A stretch of DNA of 64,000 bases from positions 62,001 through 126,000 of the forward strand of contig NZ_MAMP01000001.1 of the NCBI RefSeq assembly GCF_001750285.1, in the 5' to 3' direction. The position numbers and the translations under genes are program-made. Numbering within the stretch: position 1 is the first letter of the stretch; every line of letters starts with the position of its first letter. Source of the DNA: Domibacillus iocasae. GTDB taxonomy: Bacteria > Bacillota > Bacilli > Bacillales > Domibacillaceae. A model generated the notes under the pieces. The model did no database searches. It was not told where the DNA came from and saw only the letters and a list, made by a program, of their open reading frames with translations. Of this stretch, positions 56,768-64,000 are shown piece by piece.

Positions 56768-57544
56768 CTATTTTTCTTTCACCAACTTATACCCCTTCTG
56801 CTTCATAATATGCTGCAGCCCCTGTTTAAAGGATTGAAAGGTGGGGACATCAAAGCTTATTTGTTTTTGAACGATAGACTGCGCCATCTTCGCCCCAATT
56901 CCAACAAAGAAAACCTGGACCCCCATTAACCCTAATGCATTCACCAGATTGCGCAGCCCAACCACTTCAAAAGGCTCTAGAGAGTATTGAAACGATGTAA
57001 AGTCGATAATCATCGTCGTTGTGTGGTGTTCTGAACAATAGGACAAAATTTTTATTTGCATGGATTCCAGCCTTTCTGCTGTTAACCTTCCGGTGACGGG
57101 CACAAGATTAACGGAATCAATAATCGTACTGAGGATAGGTGCATCAATCTCTTGCAATAATTCCTTTCCTTCTTTAATGATGTCTTCATATTCTGTAACA
57201 TCTTTCCACGTAAGGATGAATCCGCATCGTCTTCCTGTTTCCTCTTTTATCTCATCAACCAAAATACTTGCCGCAAACCTTTTAAATAACGTGATGCTGG
57301 CAACATGTGGAAACGGACCTTCTTTTAAGATTTTCATCTGTTTTTCTCCATGGAAACGGGAAACATTCATCCCGATGAAGTCATCCGGATTCGGCATCTT
57401 AACATAAGGGCCAACCTTCAATAGCAACTCTTTTGCCTTTTCATTGACCCAAATAATCTGTTGGTCTGCATTCGTGATAAAGATGTTTTCATCGATTTTA
57501 TTTAGTAGCTGGTAGGTATTAACCTTATCTAAAATATCCGCCAT
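56768..57544 (-). CDS. PAS-STAS signalling protein
   Basis: 258 aa from ATGGCGGATATTTTAG. An N-terminal PAS domain (about 8-115: IDENIFITNADQQIIWVNEK, FILTWKDVTEYE) is joined to a C-terminal STAS domain (about 135-250: IDAPILSTIIDSVNLVPVTG, GLMGVQVFFVGIGAKMAQ). The PAS lacks the LOV cysteine motif seen in YtvA. It is likely a stressosome-type sensor; the STAS phosphorylation-site threonine is not conserved. RBS GTGGGGTG. Confidence 0.85.
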   Translation of the reverse strand: MADILDKVNTYQLLNKIDENIFITNADQQIIWVNEKAKELLLKVGPYVKMPNPDDFIGMNVSRFHGEKQMKILKEGPFPHVASITLFKRFAASILVDEIKEETGRRCGFILTWKDVTEYEDIIKEGKELLQEIDAPILSTIIDSVNLVPVTGRLTAERLESMQIKILSYCSEHHTTTMIIDFTSFQYSLEPFEVVGLRNLVNALGLMGVQVFFVGIGAKMAQSIVQKQISFDVPTFQSFKQGLQHIMKQKGYKLVKEK

Positions 57545-57635
57545 TATTAAGCACCCCACTTTCTTCACGTCTTTAGGATAATAAAATTTCCTTAACTATA
57601 CAATCCTTTTATCGGCTTCTGGCTGAATTTTATGA

Positions 57636-58376
57636 ATCCCCTCATACTTGCTCAGCTTGTCAGCGGCTTACGTCTTTTTTTGTCTGTTTTTCATTCAGCT
57701 TTTTCGAATGTGGGGACGAAAGAATAAGAGGGATCACGTTTGTCATGATGGGTGCCGGCACGATCACAATTATGCCGGTTCACCCGGTAAAAGAATCATC
57801 TCGTATTCTATTTTGGTATTCCCGCTGCTAACCGGTTTTTTATTACCGCCCCAAACGCTGGGTGCTTTGATTGCCGCTAAAAAAGGAACCGTTTTAACAT
57901 TAAAACCAGCCCAACCGCAAGCCCAGGAAGAAGCGGCTGTCGACCGAAAAGAAATAGTGAAAAGTGAATATGACGAGAACATGAATCGGCTGGAAAAGGA
58001 TTCTGTGATCCAAATGGAAGATGATGTGTTCGAGCCTTATTACGGACGAATCAGCACCGATCCTCAAAAATACGTCGGCCGCACCATAAAAATGACTGGA
58101 TTTATTTACAAAGAAGAAGGGTTTCAATCCAATCAGCTCGCCTTAACCCGGTTTTTAATCACCCATTGTATTGCAGATGCAGCGAGCAATAGATTTTTAA
58201 CAGAATTTGACGAGGCTTCCGCTGTGGAACAAGATACGTGGCTGGAAATAGAAGGAACAATCGAACTTACTTAATACGACGGAGCTGAAATGCCCCTGCT
58301 GAATGTCACATCGTGGAAAATCATTGCTGAGCCAAATAAACCTTATGTGTATCCGGTTTATATCAAAATCCTTTAA
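57636..58376 (+). pseudogene. Broken TIGR03943/YcgQ-like membrane protein gene
   Basis: The open frame (IPSYLLSLSAAYVFFCLFFI, then KRDHVCHDGCRHDHN, a second helix, and the domain YYGRISTDPQKYVGRTIKMT with ITHCIADAASN) lacks the expected N-terminal helix and hits a TAA at 58272. In the same phase the protein text continues YDGAEMPLLNVTSWKIIAEP to YVYPVYIKIL and a second stop at 58376. So it is truncated at the 5' end and has a nonsense codon. The permease partner gene is missing. Confidence 0.75.
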
Positions 58377-58418
58377 AAATAGCCGGCTCAATAGATGACT
58401 TGAGCCGGCTTCTTCTCT
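58377..58418. terminator. Terminator between convergent genes
   Basis: AGCCGGCTCA/TGAGCCGGCT stem followed by a T-rich stretch. Confidence 0.8.
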
Positions 58419-58449
58419 AATAAAGAGTCCCCTTGCATCATATCCAAAG

Positions 58450-59268
58450 TTACTTCACACTTTCTAACGCTTTTTTGACGTTAGCAAACGTATTAATGGA
58501 AGAGATATTAATACGGCTATTCACTACTATTTGTGCCAGCTCAGGCCGCAAGCCCGTCGTTAGGACACAAATACCCATTAATTGAAGCATGCTTCCGATT
58601 TGATCGAGATATTCGGCAATGTCTACATTAATCGTATAAATACCTGAAAAGTCGGCAATCAAATAATGAATATCCATTGCCCCTATTTTTGGAATAACAT
58701 GCTCAATAATATAATTTACCCTATATGTATCAATATCTCCAATTAAAGGAAGGATTACAACCCCGTCTTTAACAGGTATAATAGGCGCTGATAATGCCGC
58801 CAGCTCCTTTTGTGTTACTTCTCTGGATTCCTCGAAAAGCCGCTCGAAAGCGAAGATGGTTTCATTTAAGCTAATATCGAGCAATGTGTTTAGCCGTTTT
58901 ATAATGAATGCATTTTCCTTTATAGACAACCCGAGCTCTATACTGATTTCCGTTACGATTTCCAGCAAAACATCTCTTGTCGGAGGATAACGAACGGCAA
59001 TTTCTGATATTTTTCCATTTGAAGATATTTGCATAGCCGCATTTTTTTTACTCCAATCAATAAAAAAATCAGGAACTAATTCCTTGTCTTCATTCACAAG
59101 CGACTCGCCAAAAAAACGTAAAAGTGATACATACATGTCAATAGCTTGTTTTTTTTCCCATTGAGGAATATCTAATTTCAATCTGTGCAAGACACCTTCA
59201 ACTACTTCAAGCGCTAAAGACTCCACATTTTCACCAATGTATGTAGAAAAACGCAAAAACAAATTCAT
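58450..59268 (-). CDS. RsbR-type STAS protein
   Basis: 272 aa. N-terminal helical sensor part (about 1-150), then the STAS domain (LSAPIIPVKDGVVILPLIGD, LIADFSGIYTINVDIAEYLD, TTGLRPELAQIVVNS). The usual RsbR threonine of the STAS loop (DTMVA in RsbRA) is VDIA here, so that phosphorylation site is lost, while the first site (GDIDT) remains. A third stressosome-type paralogue in this window. Confidence 0.85.
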   Translation of the reverse strand: MNLFLRFSTYIGENVESLALEVVEGVLHRLKLDIPQWEKKQAIDMYVSLLRFFGESLVNEDKELVPDFFIDWSKKNAAMQISSNGKISEIAVRYPPTRDVLLEIVTEISIELGLSIKENAFIIKRLNTLLDISLNETIFAFERLFEESREVTQKELAALSAPIIPVKDGVVILPLIGDIDTYRVNYIIEHVIPKIGAMDIHYLIADFSGIYTINVDIAEYLDQIGSMLQLMGICVLTTGLRPELAQIVVNSRINISSINTFANVKKALESVK

Positions 59269-59470
59269 CGATATGCCTCCTGTTCTTCCTGCTAATGAAA
59301 TTATTATAACCTATAAAATATTTCTTCAATTAATCTCTTACTTGTTTTTTAAAGAATAAATTTATATAGATGTGAATAGACTAACATCAAAGCGGAAAGA
59401 CTCTTTATACCTATCATCAATATTTCAAATTTTACTATATCTATTAAAAAACTGATAGGAGTGACATATT

Positions 59471-60055
59471 TTGAACATTCGTCAAGATGCCTGGTCAAAA
59501 GACGATGATCTCCTTCTCGCCACTATTGTACTAAAACATGTCAGAGAAGGAAGCACCCAATTAAAAGCGTTTGAGGAAGTAGCGGAGATCGTTAACCGCA
59601 CTGCCGCCGCTTGCGGATTTCGATGGAATGCGGTTGTCCGCCAGCATTATATTTCAGAAATGGAGACGGCAAAAAAAGAAAGAAAGCAGCGAATCCGCAT
59701 AGAGAGAGGGCAGCCAGAAAGAAAAATGGAACATACATCTCCTTCCCGCCTTTCTGAAGCATCAAAAAATGGGATCACGATGTCAGATGTTATTCACTAC
59801 TTAACAACCATTGCACCGGCGGAAAATGCAGTGTCCTTGCAGGAAGAAAACAACCGGCTGCAACGTGAACTGGAAGCCGTCAAAAAAGAACTTCATCAGT
59901 TAAAAGAAGGCTACAAGTCTATGCAGGAGGATTATGAATCTCTCATACAGATTATGGAGCGTGCCCGAAAATTAGTCGTTTTTTCAGAAGATGCGCCTGC
60001 TTCTACTAAATTTAAAATGGATAAAAACGGAAACCTAGAGAAAGTAGCGGAATAA
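59471..60055 (+). CDS. rsfA: RsfA-family prespore transcription regulator
   Basis: 194 aa from a TTG after GGAGTGAC. N-terminal Myb/SANT-like domain ([20 protein letters not shown], then [16 protein letters not shown]) and a C-terminal leucine-rich coiled coil ([20 protein letters not shown]). This is the RsfA/YlbO architecture, a regulator of sigma-F/sigma-G genes in the forespore. A weak hairpin with T8 follows it. Confidence 0.85.
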   Translation: MNIRQDAWSKDDDLLLATIVLKHVREGSTQLKAFEEVAEIVNRTAAACGFRWNAVVRQHYISEMETAKKERKQRIRIERGQPERKMEHTSPSRLSEASKNGITMSDVIHYLTTIAPAENAVSLQEENNRLQRELEAVKKELHQLKEGYKSMQEDYESLIQIMERARKLVVFSEDAPASTKFKMDKNGNLEKVAE

Positions 60056-60390
60056 CGGCAATACGGCGATTCCGTTTTTTTTGATTTAAAAAATGAAAGA
60101 AGAATTTACAACACACTGTAACAAACTCTTACTTAACGTTCTACAGACCAATTCCTCAAAACAGTTGCTTGTTTGCTTTATTTAATTGAAGATAACATCG
60201 GTTCATCCTTTTTGCCTGGAAGCATATGATGCACAGGCACATATGTATGCCCGTCATTTCTCTTCTTCCTATTCCGGCACGATAGAAGATGCCGTAACGG
60301 GAACCACTGTTTATGTAAAATACTTCGAATTTCATCTCAGTTCGTGAAGACAGTGCAATATATGATATACTTAACGGTAGAGGTGTAAAA

Positions 60391-60564
60391 ATGGCAGAAA
60401 AAAATAAGTACCATACTGGAGAAGTAGTCAGGATAAAAGAAACGAATGAATTAGTCACGATAAATAAATGGCAGTACGTGAAGAATATGAAGGCATACTC
60501 TTATACAGTAAAAGAGCACTCAGCAACTTTTTATTTCGAAGATGAGTTTGCAGCCAATAATTGA
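60391..60564 (+). CDS. 57-residue hypothetical protein
   Basis: MAEKNKYHTGEVVRIKETNE then LVTINKWQYVKNMKAYSYTV and a short acidic tail ending DEFAANN. Site GGTAGAGGTG before the ATG; a strong hairpin follows its stop. The KOW/SH3-like small beta pattern (TGEVVRIKE) is only suggestive. Family not recognised. The stretch 60086-60390 shows no gene. Confidence 0.6.
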   Translation: MAEKNKYHTGEVVRIKETNELVTINKWQYVKNMKAYSYTVKEHSATFYFEDEFAANN

Positions 60565-60566
60565 AG

Positions 60567-60622
60567 GAACCAACCGATCTCTTTTAGTTAGCGTAAAAAA
60601 GATCGGTTGGTTTTTTTATTCA
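60567..60622. terminator. Bidirectional terminator
   Basis: AACCAACCGATCT/AGATCGGTTGGTTTTTTT perfect stem between the 57-aa gene and iadA. Confidence 0.85.
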
Positions 60623-61794
60623 AATATTCCTTTGACGATTGGTATTTTATTTTCAACCATGACGCGTCCTTTCGCTAATACACTGTGGATCATCAGATTT
60701 TCTTTTTCGAGTAAGACGAGATCTGCATCTTTTTCTTTCTCAATTGTGCCTTTCGCATGCAATTTTAATATTTTCGCAGGGTTGGAGGTAATAACCCGCA
60801 GTGCGGTTTCCAATGGAATGTCCTCAATTTGGACGGCATCCTTTACTTCTGCATATAAGGATTCCACTTTTCCAACCTGCAGACCCGCATACTCTCCGTC
60901 TGAATGAAAGAGCGGCAAGCTCCCCTGCCCATCTGAAGAAAAGGTAATGGCCGAAATGGAAACTTTTTTTTCAAGCATGAGGCGAAGCGCCTTGCTGCAC
61001 TTTACTTTTTCTTTCTCCTTCTTCCGAGACTGGCCAGCGCTGCTCGTTGTGAAGTCCACATATCCCCCATTTAATGCGTACTGAATACCAGCATTAAACA
61101 ATTCCCTGTTTCGATTCATATGTGTTGGGTGAAAGTGATGAATCGGAATATCCGTTTTGGCCGCTAATTCTTCCAGCAACCGGAGTTTGTCTGCACTGTC
61201 ACCGACATGAATTTCCAGCACTCCGGCTTTCCCTGATAACATTCCGCCGTTTCGGGCAGCTGCCGCTATTTTTGCCAGCTCATTAAAAGTCGGCTGGGAA
61301 GAACGATGATCAGAAATGGCAATTTCTCCAACCCCGATAATTTTATCGATAAAGATCAGATCGCTTTCGATGGACCCGGTTAATGTTTTTACTGGTATTT
61401 GGTAGGAGCCCGTGTGAACAAAGCACGTTACTCCTTCTTCTTCAAGCGCATGTGCTTTTGCCAGAAGGCTTTCCATTCGTCTCGTTGTCCCATCTGTGCC
61501 TAGTACACCAACAAGCGTTGTAATCCCCGAAAGCGTTGCGTCCGTTAACGAAATTTCCGGTGTCCGGGTTTTAAAACCGCCTTCGCCGCCGCCGCCGATT
61601 AAATGAACGTGAGAATCAATAAACCCCGGCACAATGAGCTTTCCTTCCGCGTCGATCTCATGGACGGATAACGAAGTGCCTGAAAGGTCAATATCCTCTT
61701 TTATCTCCATGATCTTTCCACCCGCAAGCAAAAGATCCTTTTTTCCTCTGTATTCGGGTGCATACACTTCACCATTTTTCATTAACGTAAGCAA
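60616..61794 (-). CDS. iadA: Isoaspartyl dipeptidase IadA
   Basis: 392 aa amidohydrolase that cleaves beta-aspartyl dipeptides from damaged proteins. Metal motif HVH is in FIDSHVHLIGGGGEGGF (His62, His64); further ligands lie in GEIAISDHRS, IHVGDS and HFHPTHMNR; the Asp of the final motif is FSSDGQGSLP. All match the family. Monocistronic. Confidence 0.92.
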   Translation of the reverse strand: MLTLMKNGEVYAPEYRGKKDLLLAGGKIMEIKEDIDLSGTSLSVHEIDAEGKLIVPGFIDSHVHLIGGGGEGGFKTRTPEISLTDATLSGITTLVGVLGTDGTTRRMESLLAKAHALEEEGVTCFVHTGSYQIPVKTLTGSIESDLIFIDKIIGVGEIAISDHRSSQPTFNELAKIAAAARNGGMLSGKAGVLEIHVGDSADKLRLLEELAAKTDIPIHHFHPTHMNRNRELFNAGIQYALNGGYVDFTTSSAGQSRKKEKEKVKCSKALRLMLEKKVSISAITFSSDGQGSLPLFHSDGEYAGLQVGKVESLYAEVKDAVQIEDIPLETALRVITSNPAKILKLHAKGTIEKEKDADLVLLEKENLMIHSVLAKGRVMVENKIPIVKGIFE

Positions 61795-61924
61795 TCCGGC
61801 TCCTCCTTTTGAAGGTGATTTTTTTATGGCATCACGAGTATTCTTCTCCTCTCTTTATACCTATTCAAATAAAAAGAAAAAAACCGTCTGCACTAATAGA
61901 CGGTTTCGCTTTTTGGCAAACTCT

Positions 61925-62368
61925 TTATTCTTTTTGTGCCCACTGTCCGATTGATGGGTTAAATGAGCCGTACGCTATGAGTTTCCCATTTTTATGAAAC
62001 TCCATAAACCCGTACCTCTCCAGCCACCGGTACGCATTTTTTCTTTTTTCGTCATCAAACACAACAAATAAGTACTCATTCGGCTTTAAGCGATAACGGA
62101 ACTGAAGAATGATATGGAGTGCTTTTTTCAGCCCTTCAAGTCCCGCTTTTCCCGTTGCCTCCTGCTTCGCACCGCGCCGGTTGTGGTTCTTCCAGTTATT
62201 CGCTTTTTTGCGGGAGTCCGTGATAATCGCAGCCGCATTCCATACATACACCACCCGGTCTGAGACAAACTCTTTTTCCCGCCAAAAATATACATGCACG
62301 GATTGACCATTGCTTAATTTTTCACAGTACCGTACTTGGCTTTTTCTATTTTTCACTAAATCACGCAT
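61925..62368 (-). CDS. Hypothetical protein, basic
   Basis: 147 aa from ATGCGTGATTTAG, with AAGGGAA upstream; earlier ATGs in frame exist but with weaker sites. Features: VHVYFWREKEFVSDRVVYVW, a basic middle KKANNWKNHNRRGAKQ, and LFVVFDDEKRKNAYRWLERY then GKLIAYGSFNPS, which loosely suggests an acetyltransferase-like fold. No firm family. Site for a terminator of the DUF1292 gene just upstream. Confidence 0.6.
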   Translation of the reverse strand: MRDLVKNRKSQVRYCEKLSNGQSVHVYFWREKEFVSDRVVYVWNAAAIITDSRKKANNWKNHNRRGAKQEATGKAGLEGLKKALHIILQFRYRLKPNEYLFVVFDDEKRKNAYRWLERYGFMEFHKNGKLIAYGSFNPSIGQWAQKE

Positions 62369-62398
62369 GAACCGCATTCCCTTCATTATTTCCACGTT

Positions 62399-62436
62399 CA
62401 AAAAAGAAGCCTCTAGACAAAATAGAGGCTTCACAC
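62399..62436 (-). terminator. Terminator of the DUF1292 gene
   Basis: GAAGCCTCTA/TAGAGGCTTC stem with T run on the minus strand. Confidence 0.85.
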
Positions 62437-62442
62437 ATATCC

Positions 62443-62706
62443 TTACTGTTCTTCCGCCTCCTGAAACGCTGCGGATACCTTTTCGAATTCTTCCTCATCC
62501 TCAATGATTGATAATTGCTCAACATTTTCACTTTTTAAAAAGAAAACATCCACCTCTACGTCTGATTCTTCCTCAATTTCTTCGGTAAAAGCAACAGCAG
62601 CATATTCTGTTCCATCAACGCTTAACGTGCCCAGCACTTCAATTTCCTGCTCCTGATCATTTTCATCGATCAATGTAAAAATGTCGCCCACTTCAATTTT
62701 TTCCAT
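62443..62706 (-). CDS. DUF1292 family protein (YrzB type)
   Basis: 87 aa from ATGGAAAAAATTGAAG after GAGGAGCAGG. Very acidic. Pattern: DIFTLIDENDQEQEIEVLGT, YAAVAFTEE and FFLKSENVEQLSIIEDEEEF, characteristic of DUF1292 (YrzB). Function unknown. Confidence 0.85.
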   Translation of the reverse strand: MEKIEVGDIFTLIDENDQEQEIEVLGTLSVDGTEYAAVAFTEEIEEESDVEVDVFFLKSENVEQLSIIEDEEEFEKVSAAFQEAEEQ

Positions 62707-62841
62707 ATTACCTGCTCCTCTCATACTCTTCTAAAATCATGTCTGTACATACTTTGCCCAATTTTTGCTCAATTATTTAGTATTCGTCTGACTTTCCTCT
62801 TTTACACATACCTGGAAACTTTAAAATCTTCTTGATGCTGT

Positions 62842-62955
62842 TCAATCATTTTTAAGCAGCTGAATAATCCACTTGTTTTGTGCAACAAATTTTTTCACGT
62901 TTACTTCAATTAAACAGGCACTCACGATAATAGCCATAATGCCAATCCATCCCAT
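62842..62955 (-). CDS. 37-residue single-helix membrane protein
   Basis: MGWIGIMAIIVSACLIEVNV then KKFVAQNKWIIQLLKND. AAAAGGATTGAGC gives a well placed site. One hydrophobic helix with a basic tail. Unknown function. Confidence 0.5.
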   Translation of the reverse strand: MGWIGIMAIIVSACLIEVNVKKFVAQNKWIIQLLKND

Positions 62956-63053
62956 GCTCAATCCTTTTTTCTCGAGAGTGAAAAAAGTTTTTTCCAGATT
63001 TACCCTTTAGTTTCTTGTATTCATCCCGATAATAAAGGAGGGAGGTGACTTCT

Positions 63054-63227
63054 TTGGATATTGCTGCTTTATCAATGGGAATGAGCAATGCTTCCCTCAG
63101 CCAGAGTGTCAGCATTGCGCTGACAAAAAAAACGATGGACATGGCCCAGCAAAACGCCAATCAAATGGTACAAATGCTGCAGGCTCCCCATCCGACGCTT
63201 GGAAAATCAATTGACGTAAAAGGGTAA
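63054..63227 (+). CDS. YjfB-type putative motility protein
   Basis: 57 aa from a TTG (product [20 protein letters not shown]) five bases after a perfect GGAGGTGA. The text [20 protein letters not shown] fits the small YjfB family, sometimes linked to flagellar motility; experimental evidence is scarce. Confidence 0.75.
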   Translation: MDIAALSMGMSNASLSQSVSIALTKKTMDMAQQNANQMVQMLQAPHPTLGKSIDVKG

Positions 63228-63467
63228 CAAGAAAAGTGAAGCACACGTATGTTTATTCGCCATTGTTTTTATGTCAATCGGTATCGAGTACTTGTTGGAG
63301 ACAAGTGAGGTAATGTGCGCCAGGTGATGGCGGCCGTGCCAGGCGTACATTCCAATATTTTCTCCTACCGTCACTTCTCTTGAGTCCGGATGAATGAATG
63401 TTTTTCCAGGTCCCGTTTGTACGTCAGACAAAAGACATGGCCACCGCTTGTGCAAAGATTCGAGCAA
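63207..63467 (-). pseudogene. C-terminal fragment of a DinB/YfiT-type thiol transferase
   Basis: 86 codons: [20 protein letters not shown], then [20 protein letters not shown]. This is the second half of the YfiT (BstA) family with the metal histidines in WHGRHHLAH. The N-terminal half is absent and the frame is closed by TAA just upstream. Inactive remnant. Confidence 0.75.
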
Positions 63468-63473
63468 ACGGTT

Positions 63474-63812
63474 TTATTTTTCACCGACCGGCTGCTCTTT
63501 TTTCCATTCAATGACATGAGGACTCGCTTTTTCAAAACCCCGCTCCAAAATCTCCATACTCGTTAACAGTTCACGGTCACTGACTAGCTTTTCTCCGCCG
63601 TGGAGAATTGCCTTGTATAAATTGTTATATACTTTTCCATAATCACCTTGAGGAGTAGGAATCGTATTTCATGCTCCTCGCCGTTCGAGTCGATATACAC
63701 AGCTGTGCCATAGGCCATTTTCAGGATCGGCCCCAAATCCATTCTCCTCCGGCATAATTCCTGCTTTTAAGCGTGTCTCCTGCTGGTCGATTCCATACTT
63801 TATGAAACTTCC
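63474..63812 (-). pseudogene. Degenerate Gfo/Idh/MocA oxidoreductase fragment
   Basis: The minus strand shows two phases of one protein: GSFIKYGIDQQETRLKAGIM, DPENGLWHSCVYIDSNGEEH, then after a frameshift TPQGDYGKVYNNLYKAILHG and LTSMEILERGFEKASPHVIE to a stop. This matches the C-terminal domain of Gfo/Idh/MocA family dehydrogenases. The NAD domain is missing. Confidence 0.7.
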
Positions 63813-63869
63813 TTATTGTTCTATATAATGTCTAAAGGTTAAGAATCATCCATTCAATTAAACGATGAA

Positions 63870-63906
63870 CAAAAAAAGAATGACCGAATCATTTCGGCCA
63901 CTCCTT
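63870..63906 (-). terminator. Terminator of the partial gene at the right edge
   Basis: GAGTGGCCGA/TCGGTCATTC imperfect stem with T run on the minus strand. Confidence 0.65.
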
Positions 63907-63928
63907 ATACCTCAGCTTCTATATTTGC

Positions 63929-64000
63929 TTAAAACAAGCTGCTGAACAACATATATTGATCTCTCAATTTTTCGTCATCGGATTTGTCGGCTGCTTCTCT
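63929..64000 (-). CDS. C-terminal end of an unidentified gene (cut by window edge)
   Basis: Twenty-three codons, REAADKSDDEKLRDQYMLFS then SLF and TAA, followed by a terminator. The rest lies outside the window, so the product is unknown. Confidence 0.4.
   Translation of the reverse strand, partial: REAADKSDDEKLRDQYMLFSSLF

Noticed and set aside
60156-60458. 100-codon minus-strand frame
   Set aside because: It overlaps the 57-aa gene on the other strand, which has a site and a terminator.

Overview
The window looks like a chromosomal segment of a low- to mid-GC, endospore-forming Bacillaceae. Evidence: an alpha/beta-type small acid-soluble spore protein, a YheC/YheD coat-type ATP-grasp protein, an RsfA-type prespore regulator, Bacillus-style ribosome binding sites with frequent TTG/GTG starts, an S-box (SAM-I) riboswitch, FadR and Fur operators, and a left-hand gene order (suf, met transporter, yusE/F, gcvH, yusI, fadE-fadA-fadN) that I recall from the Bacillus subtilis yus region. 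I cannot name a genus from the sequence alone.

Region by region. 1-3.2 kb: Fe-S assembly genes sufC-sufD-sufS (sufS runs off the left edge). 3.7-6.5 kb: methionine ABC transporter metN-metI-metQ behind an S-box riboswitch. 6.5-8.3 kb: thioredoxin-like, toprim, GcvH and ArsC/Spx-like genes. 8.4-13.9 kb: beta-oxidation operon fadN-fadA-fadE with a palindromic FadR box at its promoter. 14-18.7 kb: cardiolipin synthase, an M20 peptidase, an aldose epimerase and debris of an MFS transporter and a sugar kinase. 19.2-24.9 kb: L-lactate utilisation (lutABC, lutR and divergent lutP) with the same 15-bp palindrome at both promoters. 24.9-43 kb: PH-domain membrane proteins, an inverted-repeat element, a Fur-box-controlled small RNA candidate, an acidic lipoprotein, stressosome-type, HemAT, CarD, HPr-like, MEDS and DUF2294 proteins, a spore SASP, and cysJI. 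43-54.3 kb: YceI, a frameshifted flotillin, a Bcr/CflA transporter, a Ser/Thr kinase next to a tiny basic His/Ser/Tyr-rich protein, an aldo-keto reductase, a HAD phosphatase, a LysE exporter and YheC/D. 54.3-56.7 kb: an AT-rich island (SDR gene and a broken membrane gene) bounded by repeats. 56.7-64 kb: two more STAS proteins, a broken TIGR03943/YcgQ gene, RsfA, isoaspartyl dipeptidase, small ORFs and decayed genes.

Metabolically the window pairs fatty-acid oxidation, lactate oxidation and sulfite reduction with Fe-S cluster assembly, which several of these enzymes need. The right two thirds carry many small hypothetical genes and at least ten broken genes. That pattern fits an accessory region undergoing decay, although uncorrected indel errors could explain some of the single-base frameshifts.

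The most interesting items are the Fur-box small RNA candidate (27.4 kb), the kinase plus basic CotG-like mini-protein pair (47.8-48.8 kb), the HPr-like protein lacking the phosphorylatable histidine (35.4 kb), the inverted-repeat element at 26.9 kb with a lone end at 51.85 kb, and the repeat-bounded island at 54.6-56.6 kb.
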